Below, piece by piece: positions 25,011-33,717 of a stretch of DNA of 64,000 nt. The position numbers and the translations under genes were made by a program. The stretch is from contig NZ_JAFIBU010000001.1 of the NCBI RefSeq assembly GCF_017833255.1, positions 3,962,501 through 4,026,500 on the forward strand, in the 5' to 3' direction. Source of the DNA: Paenibacillus sp. PvR098. GTDB taxonomy: Bacteria > Bacillota > Bacilli > Paenibacillales > NBRC-103111. Within the stretch, counting starts at the first letter, position 1; each line of letters begins with the position of its first letter. Below the pieces are notes generated by a model. That model searched no databases. It saw only the letters and a program-made list of their open reading frames with translations, and was not told the origin of the DNA.

Positions 25011-25874
25011 ATGTCTATTTTTATTACCGGCGCTACAGGTGAACTCGGAGGTCTCGTGATTGAGCACCTGCTCAAAAAAGTATCTGCCAACCAAATTGTT
25101 GCTGTTGTCCGCAATATGGATAAAGCCTCAGCTCTTGCCGATCTTGGAATTGAAGTTCGACACGGGGATTACCTGAATCCGGAATCTCTTCAAAAAGCGT
25201 TTGCCGGTGCCGACAAATTGCTTTTTATCTCCAGCCCGGACTCGGATGATACGCTTCGCATCGTTCAGCATGCGAATGTTGTCAAAGCAGCCAGAGATGC
25301 AGGCGTCAAACATATTGCTTATACGAGTTTTGCCTTTGCCAAGGAGTCCAATATCCCGCTTGCTCAGGTTCATTTGGCAACAGAGCATGCGATTCGGACA
25401 ACGAAAATTCCTTATACTTTCTTGGGCAACTCTTTATATACCGAAGTTTTTGTGAATCCGGGGTTAGGCGCATCCTTAGAGCATGGCGCCATTGTTACAA
25501 ATACCGGCACCGGGAAGCTGAATACGGCTACCCGCAGCGATCTTGCCTTGGCTGCCGCGGCAGTTCTTACAGGGGAAGGACATGAGAATAAGACATACAA
25601 TCTAGTTTCGGGCCAAACCTGGACTTATGATGAGCTGGCTAGCATTGTTTCTGAAGTTTCGGGCAAACAAATTGTGCATAAGGCCGTATCCTTCGAAGAG
25701 GAAAAAAACATTCTCTTGGGCGCTGGGTTCCCTGAACCGGTTGCCAACCTGTTTGCAGGTATCTACCATGCGGTTTCCGTAGGTGAAACGTCCAAAACGT
25801 CTAATGATTTGTTGGATCTGATCGGCTCTACGACACCACTGAAAGAAACCGTAAAGCAAGTATTGCAAGGATAA
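25011..25874 (+). CDS. NmrA/SDR-type NAD(P)H-dependent oxidoreductase, QorB-like
   Basis: A 287-residue atypical short-chain reductase with the N-terminal Rossmann loop IFITGATGELGGLVIEHLL and the NADPH-phosphate-binding VVRNMDKASALADLG. KHIAYTSFAFA and PYTFLGNSLYTE are typical of the NmrA-like quinone oxidoreductase 2 (QorB/YtfG) group. It presumably reduces quinones or other electrophiles with NADPH in the cytoplasm. The preceding Rrf2 regulator gene carries the same operator, so this is the probable regulated target. A strong terminator follows. Confidence 0.9.
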   Translation: MSIFITGATGELGGLVIEHLLKKVSANQIVAVVRNMDKASALADLGIEVRHGDYLNPESLQKAFAGADKLLFISSPDSDDTLRIVQHANVVKAARDAGVKHIAYTSFAFAKESNIPLAQVHLATEHAIRTTKIPYTFLGNSLYTEVFVNPGLGASLEHGAIVTNTGTGKLNTATRSDLALAAAAVLTGEGHENKTYNLVSGQTWTYDELASIVSEVSGKQIVHKAVSFEEEKNILLGAGFPEPVANLFAGIYHAVSVGETSKTSNDLLDLIGSTTPLKETVKQVLQG

Positions 25875-25901
25875 TAAATATTCATTTAAAAGGATTGGAA
25901 C

Positions 25902-25943
25902 AAAAACAGGTCACCGCTCGTCTGATAGTGGTGACCTGTTTTT
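25902..25943. terminator. Bidirectional terminator
   Basis: AAAAACAGGTCACC (25902-25915) and GGTGACCTGTTTTT (25930-25943) make a perfect 14-bp stem between convergent genes. Confidence 0.9.
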
Positions 25944-25945
25944 GT

Positions 25946-26158
25946 TTATCGCTTTTTCAATTCGAAAAATTCACAGACATCCCGCTGATGATACGTCACG
26001 TCGCTTACTCCGGATTGGGTCACAATGAATGTATCGGTAAAACGTATAATGATTCCGCCTGAATCCACGATATGGTCATCTTGGAAAACGCGAATAGCGA
26101 CTTGCCGATCCATCGCTTCCTGAAAGTCTTGTTCGGTTAATAATCTGCGTTGAGCCAT
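25946..26158 (-). CDS. Small hypothetical protein, 70 residues
   Basis: Not a family I recognise. It is soluble, begins MAQRRLLTEQDFQEAMDRQV, and has alternating strands (VAIRVFQDDHIVDSGGIIIRFTDTFIVTQSGVSDVTYHQRDVCEFFEL) reminiscent of a small Sm-like or SH3-like barrel, in which a short gene of Bacillales is often found. ATG 26158 is chosen because AAGGAG lies eight bases ahead; an ATG six codons earlier is part of that site. It follows the TetR gene by 35 bases on the same strand and is probably co-transcribed with it. Confidence 0.65.
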   Translation of the reverse strand: MAQRRLLTEQDFQEAMDRQVAIRVFQDDHIVDSGGIIIRFTDTFIVTQSGVSDVTYHQRDVCEFFELKKR

Positions 26159-26193
26159 TCGTTTGAGCTCCTTCATTATCAGTATTAATTACG

Positions 26194-26796
26194 CTAGGTT
26201 TTGCGCATAAATAAACGGAGCAAATTGTCAGGGGCATTTTTTCCGTCGAAGGGAAGTCCTCTTGCTTCCGCAAGGATCATCGCTTGGACGTACGTTAAAA
26301 AATAATAAGCAAGCTCCCTTGGATCTCCTTCGATAAAATGACCGCTTGCCTGACCTTCAGCAAATATAGAAGCGACGAGCTCTACATTCGCGGCCATAAC
26401 GGCTCTTACTGTACTTTTTAGTACTTCTGACACCGCATCGGAGGTAAGAAACTGGTCCACGAAAATTTGATGAAACAGTGCCTCCTCCAAATTGTTGATG
26501 TTGATGTTATGCAGAAGAAGAACGATCTTCTCGTACCCGTTGAGCGGTTGGGAGACGACATATTCCAAATCCTTTTTAAAGCCTTTTAAGCTTTTGTCGA
26601 TCAAGGAAATATAGATTTCCTCTTTCGAGCGGAAATAATTATACACCAGTCCGTGGCTCATGCCTGACTTTTTGGCAATATCGGAAATTTTAGTTGCGCT
26701 AAGACCCTTTTTGGCAAAAAGTTCTACCGCGGCGGATAAGATGAGCTCGGAGCGTTCTTTTCGGTGTTCTTGATCTCGCTTAGGATTTCTTGGCAT
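26194..26796 (-). CDS. TetR-family repressor
   Basis: A 200-residue TetR regulator. The helix-turn-helix is ILSAAVELFAKKGLSATKISDIAKKSGMSHGLVYNYFRSKEEIYISLID. The C-terminal ligand domain is all-helical (VVSQPLNGYEKIVLLLHNI, YYFLTYVQAMILAEARGL). It is transcribed divergently from an MFS drug exporter at 27000, the standard arrangement for a pump and its repressor. A 16-bp palindrome over the pump promoter is a likely binding site. Confidence 0.9.
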   Translation of the reverse strand: MPRNPKRDQEHRKERSELILSAAVELFAKKGLSATKISDIAKKSGMSHGLVYNYFRSKEEIYISLIDKSLKGFKKDLEYVVSQPLNGYEKIVLLLHNININNLEEALFHQIFVDQFLTSDAVSEVLKSTVRAVMAANVELVASIFAEGQASGHFIEGDPRELAYYFLTYVQAMILAEARGLPFDGKNAPDNLLRLFMRKT

Positions 26797-26902
26797 AGAA
26801 ACCTCCGCCGGTTGAATTTTCTATATCATAGATGGAGCTTTGCCGCACTGTCAAGCTTAGACTCCTCTGATGCAATGCTCAGAAAATGTTCAATCTTACA
26901 AA

Positions 26903-26941
26903 TTGACTTTTAGTTAATCTGTGAACTATTCTTTAGAATAG
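26903..26941 (+). promoter_or_regulatory. Promoter and palindrome of the MFS pump
   Basis: TTGACT (26903-26908) and a weak -10 TATTCT (26927-26932) lie inside the tetR-MFS intergenic region. CTATTCT-TT-AGAATAG (26926-26941) is a perfect palindrome overlapping the -10, suited to a TetR dimer. Confidence 0.55.
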
Positions 26942-26999
26942 AATTGAATTTTGTTTAGGGTTAATACAGATACTAGGATAGGGATAGAGGAGAGTATTG

Positions 27000-28193
27000 A
27001 TGAAACAAAACAACAACACAGCGTTGATCATGCTGATGATCAACATGTTTATTGCCATGCTGGGGATTGGGTTGATCATTCCCGTGCTGCCTGATTTTCT
27101 TAAGGCATTTGACGCTGCCGGCCAAGCAGCGGGTTATTTGATTGCGGCTATGGGCTTAACACAGTTTTTGTTTTCTCCTATTGCGGGAGAATGGTCCGAT
27201 AAGTACGGCCGAAAGGTCATGATTGTATCAGGACTTGCCCTGTTCAGTTTTTCCAACTTTTTATTCGCTGTAGCTGACGAGATGTGGCTGCTTTATGTCT
27301 CGCGGTTGATCGGAGGCATCGGTGCCGCAGCTATGATTCCCTCCATGCTGGCATATATAGCCGACATTACCAGTGAAGAGGACCGGGGGAAAGGTCTTGG
27401 CATGCTGGGCGCTTCGATGTCGCTTGGCTTTGTCATCGGACCGGGAATCGGCGGGTTTCTTGCTGAGCTCGGCATCCGTGCTCCTTTTTATGTATCTGCA
27501 GCCGTAGGCGGCTTCGCGATGCTTCTTTCGTGGACTTTGCTTCGGGAGACCCGGTCTATGGAGGAGCGACAGTCGGCCAGACTCTCAACGGACAAGAAAG
27601 AGAACATTTGGGGGCAGTTCGCCAAATCCTTCAAGGCGCCATATTTGATACTGCTGGTGCTCATTTTCACATTGACGTTCGGGCTTGCTAATTTTGAAGC
27701 GGTCTTTCCGCTTTTCGTGGATCAGAAGTATGGCTATACCTCTCGAGACATTGCGGTGCTGATTACTGTAGGAGCCCTGATTGGCGCGGTGATTCAAGCG
27801 GTGCTGATCGGTAAGCTGATTAAACGTTTCGGCGAAAAGCTATTGATCAACCTAACGTTTTTATTATCCGCCGTGTCATTGGTGCTGATGCTGCTGTCAG
27901 GGAACTTCTGGTACATCCTTGTGCTAACCACTTTATTCTTCTCCTTTACATCGATCCTGCGTCCTGCGATCAATACGCTGCTTTCGAAAATGGCGGGAGA
28001 CGAGCAGGGATTTGTTGCAGGGATGAATAATGCTTATATGAGTATCGGCAATATTTTTGGCCCGGCCTTGGCCGGCATTCTGTTCGACGTTCATGTCAAT
28101 ATACCTTATTTGTTCGGGGCAATGGTTCTGATTATCAGCTTGACCATGTCTTTAAGCTGGGGTAGAAGCAAGATGAGCGTTGCGGTTAAGTAA
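27000..28193 (+). CDS. MFS multidrug exporter, NorA/Blt-like
   Basis: A 397-residue, 12-helix DHA1 transporter. Motif A GEWSDKYGRKVMIVSGL lies between helices 2 and 3; motif C ASMSLGFVIGPGIGGFLAELG in helix 5 marks drug-proton antiporters; RLIGGIGAAAMIPSMLAYIADIT is motif B. It most resembles the NorA/Bmr/Blt/TetA group. The start is ATG 27000, behind AGAGGAGAG. Control is most likely by the divergent TetR protein. The compound exported is unknown. Confidence 0.9.
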   Translation: MKQNNNTALIMLMINMFIAMLGIGLIIPVLPDFLKAFDAAGQAAGYLIAAMGLTQFLFSPIAGEWSDKYGRKVMIVSGLALFSFSNFLFAVADEMWLLYVSRLIGGIGAAAMIPSMLAYIADITSEEDRGKGLGMLGASMSLGFVIGPGIGGFLAELGIRAPFYVSAAVGGFAMLLSWTLLRETRSMEERQSARLSTDKKENIWGQFAKSFKAPYLILLVLIFTLTFGLANFEAVFPLFVDQKYGYTSRDIAVLITVGALIGAVIQAVLIGKLIKRFGEKLLINLTFLLSAVSLVLMLLSGNFWYILVLTTLFFSFTSILRPAINTLLSKMAGDEQGFVAGMNNAYMSIGNIFGPALAGILFDVHVNIPYLFGAMVLIISLTMSLSWGRSKMSVAVK

Positions 28194-28346
28194 GCGTGCA
28201 GAAGCAAGTTAAAAACCATTTGAAGACAGGGAACCGGCATGTGCAGCCCATAGTGGATCTGCGCGGCAGCTATCCTTGTCTTTTTTTCCTTATAGAATAC
28301 GCAATAATAATTTTGATAGCTGAAAATCGCACTCATTCAACATGAG

Positions 28347-28387
28347 AAAAACACTAGGGATCTTAAGGCCCCCAAGTGTTTTTTTTT
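28347..28387 (+). terminator. Terminator after the MFS gene; rest of the gap
   Basis: AAAAACACTAGGG and CCCCCAAGTGTTTTTTTTT form a stem with a long U run. An earlier imperfect hairpin (AAGACAGGG near 28225 with CCTTGTCTTTTTTT near 28275) may also terminate. Nothing else is seen between 28194 and 28490. Confidence 0.75.
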
Positions 28388-28490
28388 AATTACATAAATG
28401 CATTAATATGTTGCAAAAGATCAATTATACACATCAATCATTCGGGTGTATGCTGAATAGAAAAATGAATCCGGAAGGATATGAAATCAA

Positions 28491-29786
28491 GTGAGTGCGA
28501 CATCGAAGAAGCATGCGGATTGTAGTTTGGAAAAAAACTCCTTGAGTGGAGGTATGATGGATACGGAGAGCCAGGGATACTTGAAGCGCGGAAGCAAAGA
28601 GTATCGGCGGGGAAGCTTTGCTTTATTCGCCGCGGGGGTGGCTACTTATGCGGTTTTATACTACGTTCAACCATTGTTTCCGATTTACTCCAAGGAATTC
28701 GGCTTATCGCCAGCGGCTGTTAGCTTGTCTTTATCCATTAGTACGGTGCTGCTTGCCGTCTCGCTGCCGTTTGCAAGTTTTTTATCCGATCGTATCGGCA
28801 GAAAAACGCTTATGGCGGTTTCACTCCTTGTGTCTTCGCTTTGCTGTTTAGGAACCGCCTTCGTTCCTAATTTTACAAGCCTGCTTGTCATCCGCGCGAT
28901 CCAAGGTATAGCCCTTGCCGGTCTCCCTGCCGTGGCGATGACTTATCTAGCTGAGGAAATGGAGGCCAAAAGTTTGGGGTTCGCCATGGGATTATATATA
29001 AGCGGGAATACGGTGGGCGCATTGTTCGGAAGGATCGCAGTCAGTACGGTAGCCGATGTGTACACATGGAGAATGGGCGTAGGCTTAATGGCGATGGTCA
29101 GTCTGATAGCAAGTCTGTATTTCTGGTGGAACCTACCGCCTTCCAGGCACTTTAAGCCACAGCGAATGGAACCGAAAGCCATCCTCCGGCTTTTTGCCGT
29201 CCAGTTCCGTGATTCCACTTTGATTCTCCTTTTTGTGTTAGGTGCGATTTTGATGGGGAGCTACGTTACTCTAAACAATTATTTGGGGTTCCGGCTGCTT
29301 GGAGCACCATTTCATCTGTCTCAAACGGTGGTAGGATGGATCTTCATTCTAACCCTGGTGGGCACGGTTAGTTCTTCATGGATGGGAAGAGTAAGCGACC
29401 GCATTGGGCTGCGAATGGTTTTGTGGATTAATGTCATATTGATGCTGATTGGAATCCTGCTGTCGCTCTCAGCGCACTTGGCTGTTTTAATCATCGGTGT
29501 GGCGGTGTTCACCTTTGGATTTTTTGGGGGGCATTCGATAGCCAGCTCCTGGGTAGGAAGCAGGGCTTCCGTAGGAAGAGCGCAGGCATCTTCTTTGTAC
29601 CTGCTGTTTTACTATGTAGGATCAAGTCTTGGGGGAACCATTGGCGGGTTGTTCTGGAGCCGGTTTGATTGGGCAGGTATTGTCGGTATGATTACCGCCA
29701 TGATTGCTTGTGCCATGCTGGTTTCCTTTGTATTAACTGCTGTTTTGCCGGAGAAATCTAATCAGTATTCTCAAAATAATTCATAA
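28491..29786 (+). CDS. MFS transporter, YnfM-like
   Basis: A 431-residue, 12-helix transporter clearly related to E. coli YnfM. LFAAGVATYAVLYYVQPLFPIYSKEFGLSPA, FLSDRIGRKTLMAVSLLVSS, and MTYLAEEMEAKSLGFAMGLYISGN are hallmark segments, as is the late HSIASSWVGSRASVGRAQASSLYLLFYYVGSS. The substrate is unknown; an amino acid or aromatic export role is suggested for relatives. Two starts are possible: GTG 28491 behind GGAAGGA, or ATG 28557 just behind GGAGGT; the hydrophobic core begins well after both. Its end overlaps by 29 bases the end of a convergent LysR gene. Confidence 0.85.
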   Translation: MSATSKKHADCSLEKNSLSGGMMDTESQGYLKRGSKEYRRGSFALFAAGVATYAVLYYVQPLFPIYSKEFGLSPAAVSLSLSISTVLLAVSLPFASFLSDRIGRKTLMAVSLLVSSLCCLGTAFVPNFTSLLVIRAIQGIALAGLPAVAMTYLAEEMEAKSLGFAMGLYISGNTVGALFGRIAVSTVADVYTWRMGVGLMAMVSLIASLYFWWNLPPSRHFKPQRMEPKAILRLFAVQFRDSTLILLFVLGAILMGSYVTLNNYLGFRLLGAPFHLSQTVVGWIFILTLVGTVSSSWMGRVSDRIGLRMVLWINVILMLIGILLSLSAHLAVLIIGVAVFTFGFFGGHSIASSWVGSRASVGRAQASSLYLLFYYVGSSLGGTIGGLFWSRFDWAGIVGMITAMIACAMLVSFVLTAVLPEKSNQYSQNNS

Positions 29787-30645
29787 CAAATTGCAGAAAA
29801 CGTACGGTTGGGGGAGACAGGTATCGGTCTTTCATCCAAGCTACGCCGATGATCCGGTAGCATTCGGGGGAGCTTACTTTTAGCTTGACCAGTTTCTGGG
29901 CGGTTAATCCGCTTACATCAGGAATAAGGGCAACGCCTAGTCCGGCAGCAACCAAACCCGCCACAGTGGGAACCTCCTCGCCCTCAAATGCGATTTTGGG
30001 AGTAAAGCCGGCTTCCATACACAGACGGTCAATGACGTTTCTAAGCCCATAGCCCTTTTTAAAGGAGATCATCGGTTCGTCGGCAATTTCCGCCAATACA
30101 ATGGATTCACGGTTTGCCAGCGGGTGATGAGCGGGGACAAAAACAAACAGCTCCTCACTCCATAATTGTTTCCATTCCACCGAAAGGTTTACTTCATCCA
30201 GAGAAGAAAGCAGACAAAGGTCAATCGATCCTTGAATGAGCTGCTGCAGCAGGAAAACGGTGTTACTTTGATTCAGTTGAAATCGAATATTCGGTGAGTT
30301 GGCGCGAAACGTGACAATCAGGTCAGGAATGAGCTGGGAGCCTAGCGTATGGAGAAACCCCAGCATGACTTCTCCTGCTTCTTCATCGAGCATGTTCTGA
30401 ATTTCAAGTTTCCCTTCTTCATGTTCTTTCATAATACGGTGAACCCGCTTTAAAAAAAGCTCTCCGTACCGGTTCAGCTTGATAGACCGGCCTACCCGAT
30501 CAAACAGCGGAACGCCCAGTTCTTCCTCCATCCGTGAGATAGAGCGGCTGAGTGCGGACTGCGAGACCGACAGGAATTGGGCTGCCCGTGTCATATGCTC
30601 CATTCGGGCTACGGTTTGAAAATATTCAAGCTGCTGCCACTCCAA
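29758..30645 (-). CDS. LysR-family transcriptional regulator
   Basis: A 295-residue LysR regulator. The N-terminal winged helix WQQLEYFQTVARMEHMTRAAQFLSVSQSALSRSISRMEEELGVPLFDRVGRSIKLN is intact, followed by the two-lobed effector domain (GFLHTLGSQLIPDLIVTFRANSPNIRF, EVPTVAGLVAAGLGVALIPDVSG), close to the YybE/GltC-type sequences that adjoin YnfM-like MFS genes in Bacillales. It is convergent with, and overlaps, the MFS gene at 28491, so it probably controls that transporter from outside the usual divergent layout. Confidence 0.9.
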   Translation of the reverse strand: MEWQQLEYFQTVARMEHMTRAAQFLSVSQSALSRSISRMEEELGVPLFDRVGRSIKLNRYGELFLKRVHRIMKEHEEGKLEIQNMLDEEAGEVMLGFLHTLGSQLIPDLIVTFRANSPNIRFQLNQSNTVFLLQQLIQGSIDLCLLSSLDEVNLSVEWKQLWSEELFVFVPAHHPLANRESIVLAEIADEPMISFKKGYGLRNVIDRLCMEAGFTPKIAFEGEEVPTVAGLVAAGLGVALIPDVSGLTAQKLVKLKVSSPECYRIIGVAWMKDRYLSPPTVRFLQFVMNYFENTD

Positions 30646-30807
30646 TTTGCAATCACCTGACCTTGATCTTTCTGTTACGCATGATTATATCATAGTATAC
30701 GGAGAAGATAGTATCCTCCCTCCCCGTAGGCGATTTTGGCTCCAGCGGGCAAGAGCTTCGACTACACACTCATCAGTTTTTTTATCAATTCGGTTTTCCC
30801 TTTTACA

Positions 30808-31185
30808 CTAGCTTTCTGATAAATCCTCCCCAAAATCGACATGTGACGCACCTGGCACTTCTTTAAATCCTAAACTTTTCACAACGTCCTGATAATATGG
30901 AATAGGAGATGAAATGATAAAAGTTCCGCCCTTTAATAGATAAGACATCACCAGATGGAAAAAGGTATGACGGGCTTCCGAGCTGGGATACTTCCACAGA
31001 TCAATATGATAAAGATACAAACCTGCTGGAGACCCGGAAGGAACACCATATTCGAGCCGCTGCTCATTCGTCAATGTCCGAAAATAGTGTTTGGAAATCG
31101 GGCTGTGTTCCAAATAAGACAGCGTGTCTTTATGAATAGGGATAAATACGAGTAATGCGACGGTTTCTTGATGTTCGTTTTTCAT
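30808..31185 (-). CDS. Hypothetical protein, possibly a fragment
   Basis: A 125-residue soluble protein that I cannot assign. It starts MKNEHQETVALLVFIPIHKD, has a central GVPSGSPAGLYLYHIDLWKYPSSEARHTFFHLVMSYLL and ends FKEVPGASHVDFGEDLSES. Mixed strand-helix content suggests the C-terminal half of a larger sensor or acetyltransferase-like protein. A decayed S-layer-homology gene lies immediately upstream on the other strand, so this locus has suffered rearrangement and the ORF may itself be a remnant. There is no good ribosome site. Confidence 0.4.
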   Translation of the reverse strand: MKNEHQETVALLVFIPIHKDTLSYLEHSPISKHYFRTLTNEQRLEYGVPSGSPAGLYLYHIDLWKYPSSEARHTFFHLVMSYLLKGGTFIISSPIPYYQDVVKSLGFKEVPGASHVDFGEDLSES

Positions 31186-31198
31186 TAGCCGTTACGAA

Positions 31199-31401
31199 GA
31201 CGATACTTTCAGGCCTGACAATACGATTACTCGGGCCGAAATTATTGCGATCATCAGCAGATTAGTTGATCTTCAAGCCGTTAAGAAAGGCAGCCACAAA
31301 CCTTCTCGGATATTGATGGTTCCTGGAACGCGGCTCAAATCCACGAGGCTTCTGCAGCTGGTTTAGTGCAGGGTCGTGATGGAAGTACCTTTTCTCCTGA
31401 C
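31199..31401 (+). pseudogene. S-layer-homology (SLH) domain remnant
   Basis: Two frames encode recognisable SLH motifs without a start codon. The first reads DDTFRPDNTITRAEIIAIIS then RLVDLQAV; the second, after a frame change near 31300, reads FSDIDGSWNAAQIHEASAAG followed by LVQGRDGSTFSPD. SLH domains anchor secreted proteins to cell-wall polysaccharide in Bacillales. Only about one and a half domains remain, so this is the debris of a surface protein gene. The remaining bases up to thyA at 31540 show nothing else definite. Confidence 0.75.
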
Positions 31402-31539
31402 TGGTTCTTCTACTATTTTCTATATCGAGGAATTAGTATTGAAAGGCTAGACTTTTGGTCACATACCGCCTCCTCTGTTATAATAAAAAACAAAAACCTT
31501 TTCGCCGCGGCGCAAGGATCATGACTTATGAGGTGAACC

Positions 31540-32334
31540 ATGAAAGCTTACTTGGATTTACTAAAGGATGTATTAGAGCATGGCGTACAGAAGGAAGATC
31601 GCACCGGAACAGGGACCCTCTCCGTATTTGGCAGGCAGATGCGAGTGGATTTATCAGAAGGCTTCCCTTTATTGACAACAAAGAAGCTCCATATTAAATC
31701 GATTGTTCATGAACTTTTGTGGTTTTTAAGCGGGAGTACGAACGTAAAATATTTGCGTGATAATGGTGTAACCATATGGGATGAGTGGGCCGACGAAGAG
31801 GGGAACCTGGGAAGAGTGTACGGGGCTCAATGGAGAACCTGGCATGCGCCAAATGGACAAACCATCGATCAAATTGCAAATGTCATTAAGCAGATTCAGA
31901 ACAATCCGGATTCCCGGAGGCACTTGGTCAGCGCTTGGAATCCTGCTGAAGTGGATAGCATGGCGCTGCCTCCTTGTCATTACGCGTTTCAATTCTATGT
32001 GGCGAACGGCCGGCTATCCTGCATGTTTCAGATGCGGTCGATCGATACGTTTTTAGGGCTTCCATTTAACCTGGCATCTTATGCATTGTTGACTCATATG
32101 GTGGCCGAGCAATGTGATCTCGAAGTTGGAGAATTAATTTGGACTGGCGGCGACGTTCATATCTACTCCAATCATATTGAGCAGGTTAAGCTGCAGCTGA
32201 CTAGAGAGCCCTACCCATTGCCGAAGCTTGTCATCAAACGAAAGCCGGATTCCATTTTCGATTATCAATTCGAGGATTTTGATTTCGTGGGATATCAGTC
32301 TCATCCTGGAATTAAGGCACCGATAGCCATTTAA
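31540..32334 (+). CDS. thyA: Thymidylate synthase
   Basis: A 264-residue ThyA that methylates dUMP with methylene-tetrahydrofolate, giving dTMP and dihydrofolate. Length matches the short E. coli-type enzyme. The nucleophilic cysteine is in [14 protein letters not shown], the folate/dUMP arginines in [19 protein letters not shown] and [12 protein letters not shown], and the C-terminal [10 protein letters not shown] closes the active site. AGGTGAACC precedes the ATG. The dihydrofolate it makes is recycled by the DHFR gene 62 bases downstream, so thyA-dfrA form an operon. Confidence 0.97.
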   Translation: MKAYLDLLKDVLEHGVQKEDRTGTGTLSVFGRQMRVDLSEGFPLLTTKKLHIKSIVHELLWFLSGSTNVKYLRDNGVTIWDEWADEEGNLGRVYGAQWRTWHAPNGQTIDQIANVIKQIQNNPDSRRHLVSAWNPAEVDSMALPPCHYAFQFYVANGRLSCMFQMRSIDTFLGLPFNLASYALLTHMVAEQCDLEVGELIWTGGDVHIYSNHIEQVKLQLTREPYPLPKLVIKRKPDSIFDYQFEDFDFVGYQSHPGIKAPIAI

Positions 32335-32396
32335 TCTTTATAATGAAAAGACGAATCATAAAGACCTTATGAGGAAGGATAGAGGGGAAGATTCGA

Positions 32397-32921
32397 GTGA
32401 CGATATCGTTAATCTTGGCGATGGATGAAGCGCGCGGGATCGGAAGAAATAATAAACTGCCATGGCGGCTGCCGGCGGATTTGGCTTTTTTTAAGAAGAC
32501 GACCTTGGGGCACACCATTCTGATGGGACGCAAAACCTATGAATCGATCGGCAGGCCTTTACCGGGGCGTCATAACGTGATTTTGACAAGGGATGCTTCG
32601 TTCAAGGCTGAAGGCTCCGAGGTCTTGCATTCCGTAGAGGAGGCAGCCGCAGCGTATGGGCGCGGGGGGAGCAAAGAGACAGAAGAGCTCTTTGTGATCG
32701 GAGGCGCGGAGGTGTACGGTCTGATGCTGCCGTATGCGGATCGAATGTATATTACCGAAATCGCCCATCGCTTTGAAGCGGACGCTTTCTTCCCTGACGT
32801 TGACCAAGAACAATGGAGGGTCGTGTCACGAGAGAGAGGGATACGGGATGACAAAAATCCGTACGATTTCGAATTCGTGATCTATGAACGAGTGAGCAAG
32901 CAAGCCGATTCGGGAGTATAG
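32397..32921 (+). CDS. dfrA: Dihydrofolate reductase
   Basis: A 174-residue DHFR that reduces dihydrofolate with NADPH. ILAMDEARGIGRNNKLPWRLPADLAFFKKTT contains the Trp-Arg and catalytic acidic region, followed by ILMGRKTYESIGRPLPGRHNVILTRD and FVIGGAEVYGLMLPYADRMYITEI. Translation starts at GTG 32397 behind AGAGGGG. It is co-transcribed with thyA, as in many Firmicutes. Confidence 0.96.
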   Translation: MTISLILAMDEARGIGRNNKLPWRLPADLAFFKKTTLGHTILMGRKTYESIGRPLPGRHNVILTRDASFKAEGSEVLHSVEEAAAAYGRGGSKETEELFVIGGAEVYGLMLPYADRMYITEIAHRFEADAFFPDVDQEQWRVVSRERGIRDDKNPYDFEFVIYERVSKQADSGV

Positions 32922-33009
32922 CATGAAAAGGAATGAAGCGGGCCGTTTATGCGCATCTTAGGGTTGAACCGTGTGCACATCCAGTTAACCCGAGAGGAAG
33001 ATGCCGAAC

Positions 33010-33327
33010 ATGACACAGGTCAATCAACATCAGATGCCGATCCGGCACGTCATCGACAACGCGGAGAAAGCGATGCAGATCGCCAAGGACGCTGAGATGG
33101 CCGTGCGTCACGCCCAGCTTCAATCCGACCCGCATAAGCTATCCGCAGCAATTGCGGAGATGGAAGGGGCTCAACGCGCATTGGAGAAAGCGCAAAGCCA
33201 AATGGAAGCGCAGGACCATGAGCACCATCATCAAGAGCTTGCTCAAGTGCAGCACCAGTTGAATCAGGCGCTGCAAAGCATGGATGTGGTCGCTTCGAAT
33301 ACGGAGCAGCCGAGACAGGTGCGCTGA
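33010..33327 (+). CDS. Small helical hypothetical protein, His/Gln-rich
   Basis: A 105-residue protein, largely heptad-like helix: VIDNAEKAMQIAKDAEMAVRHAQLQ, AIAEMEGAQRALEKAQSQMEAQ, then DHEHHHQELAQVQHQLNQALQSM. A coiled coil is likely. No signal peptide or membrane segment. ATG 33010 is chosen since GAGAGGAAG lies about ten bases ahead; an ATG three codons earlier touches that site. Related proteins occur in Paenibacillus without assigned function. A strong terminator lies downstream. Confidence 0.6.
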   Translation: MTQVNQHQMPIRHVIDNAEKAMQIAKDAEMAVRHAQLQSDPHKLSAAIAEMEGAQRALEKAQSQMEAQDHEHHHQELAQVQHQLNQALQSMDVVASNTEQPRQVR

Positions 33328-33431
33328 ATCGGCTGTCTATCGAAAAAAGAATGAGATATCCCTGAGGGCAAAATCAGGAGATGCTTGTGCGAAAATAGGT
33401 AACTTGTAAGGAAAGATTGCTTTACTAACTC

Positions 33432-33466
33432 CATCCCGTTCCGCGACTTGGAACGGGATGTTTGTA
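33432..33466. terminator. Terminator hairpin
   Basis: CATCCCGTTCC (33432-33442) and GGAACGGGATG (33450-33460) pair perfectly, followed by TTTGTATTT. The stretch to 33609 holds no supported gene. Confidence 0.8.
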
Positions 33467-33609
33467 TTTATCGAGGGGGCTGGCTGCATTGCTGTAACTC
33501 CGGTAGTATTGGCGTGGCTCGGAAAGCTTTGGGGGATGTAGCGGCCGATAAGCGGACACGCCGCCGTGTCCGTGATTTCGTAGTCTATCGTTTGACATTG
33601 TCAAAATGG

Positions 33610-33696
33610 CTATACATGCTGATATGCCAAAATGAGAACGAACGTGAGCAGTACGCTGACCAGAGCATACTTCCATTGCTTCAACGAATAGTTCAT
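33610..33696 (-). CDS. 28-residue single-TM peptide behind the glycosyltransferase
   Basis: A tiny ORF reads MNYSLKQWKYALVSVLLTFV and eight further residues ending QHV. A basic N-terminus followed by 18 hydrophobic residues predicts one membrane helix with the N-terminus inside. GAGAGGAAG lies ten bases before the ATG. It starts 22 bases after the stop of the glycosyltransferase gene on the same strand, so it is probably its last cistron. Homology cannot be judged by eye; the ribosome site, spacing and hydrophobicity are the evidence. Confidence 0.5.
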   Translation of the reverse strand: MNYSLKQWKYALVSVLLTFVLILAYQHV

Positions 33697-33717
33697 GCTA
33701 TGCTTCTTCCTCTCTGA

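Noticed and set aside
33425-33717. Open frames of 83 and 89 codons on both strands between the terminator and the glycosyltransferase
   Set aside because: They have unnatural composition and no family resemblance; the short hydrophobic ORF at 33610-33696 explains part of this region better.
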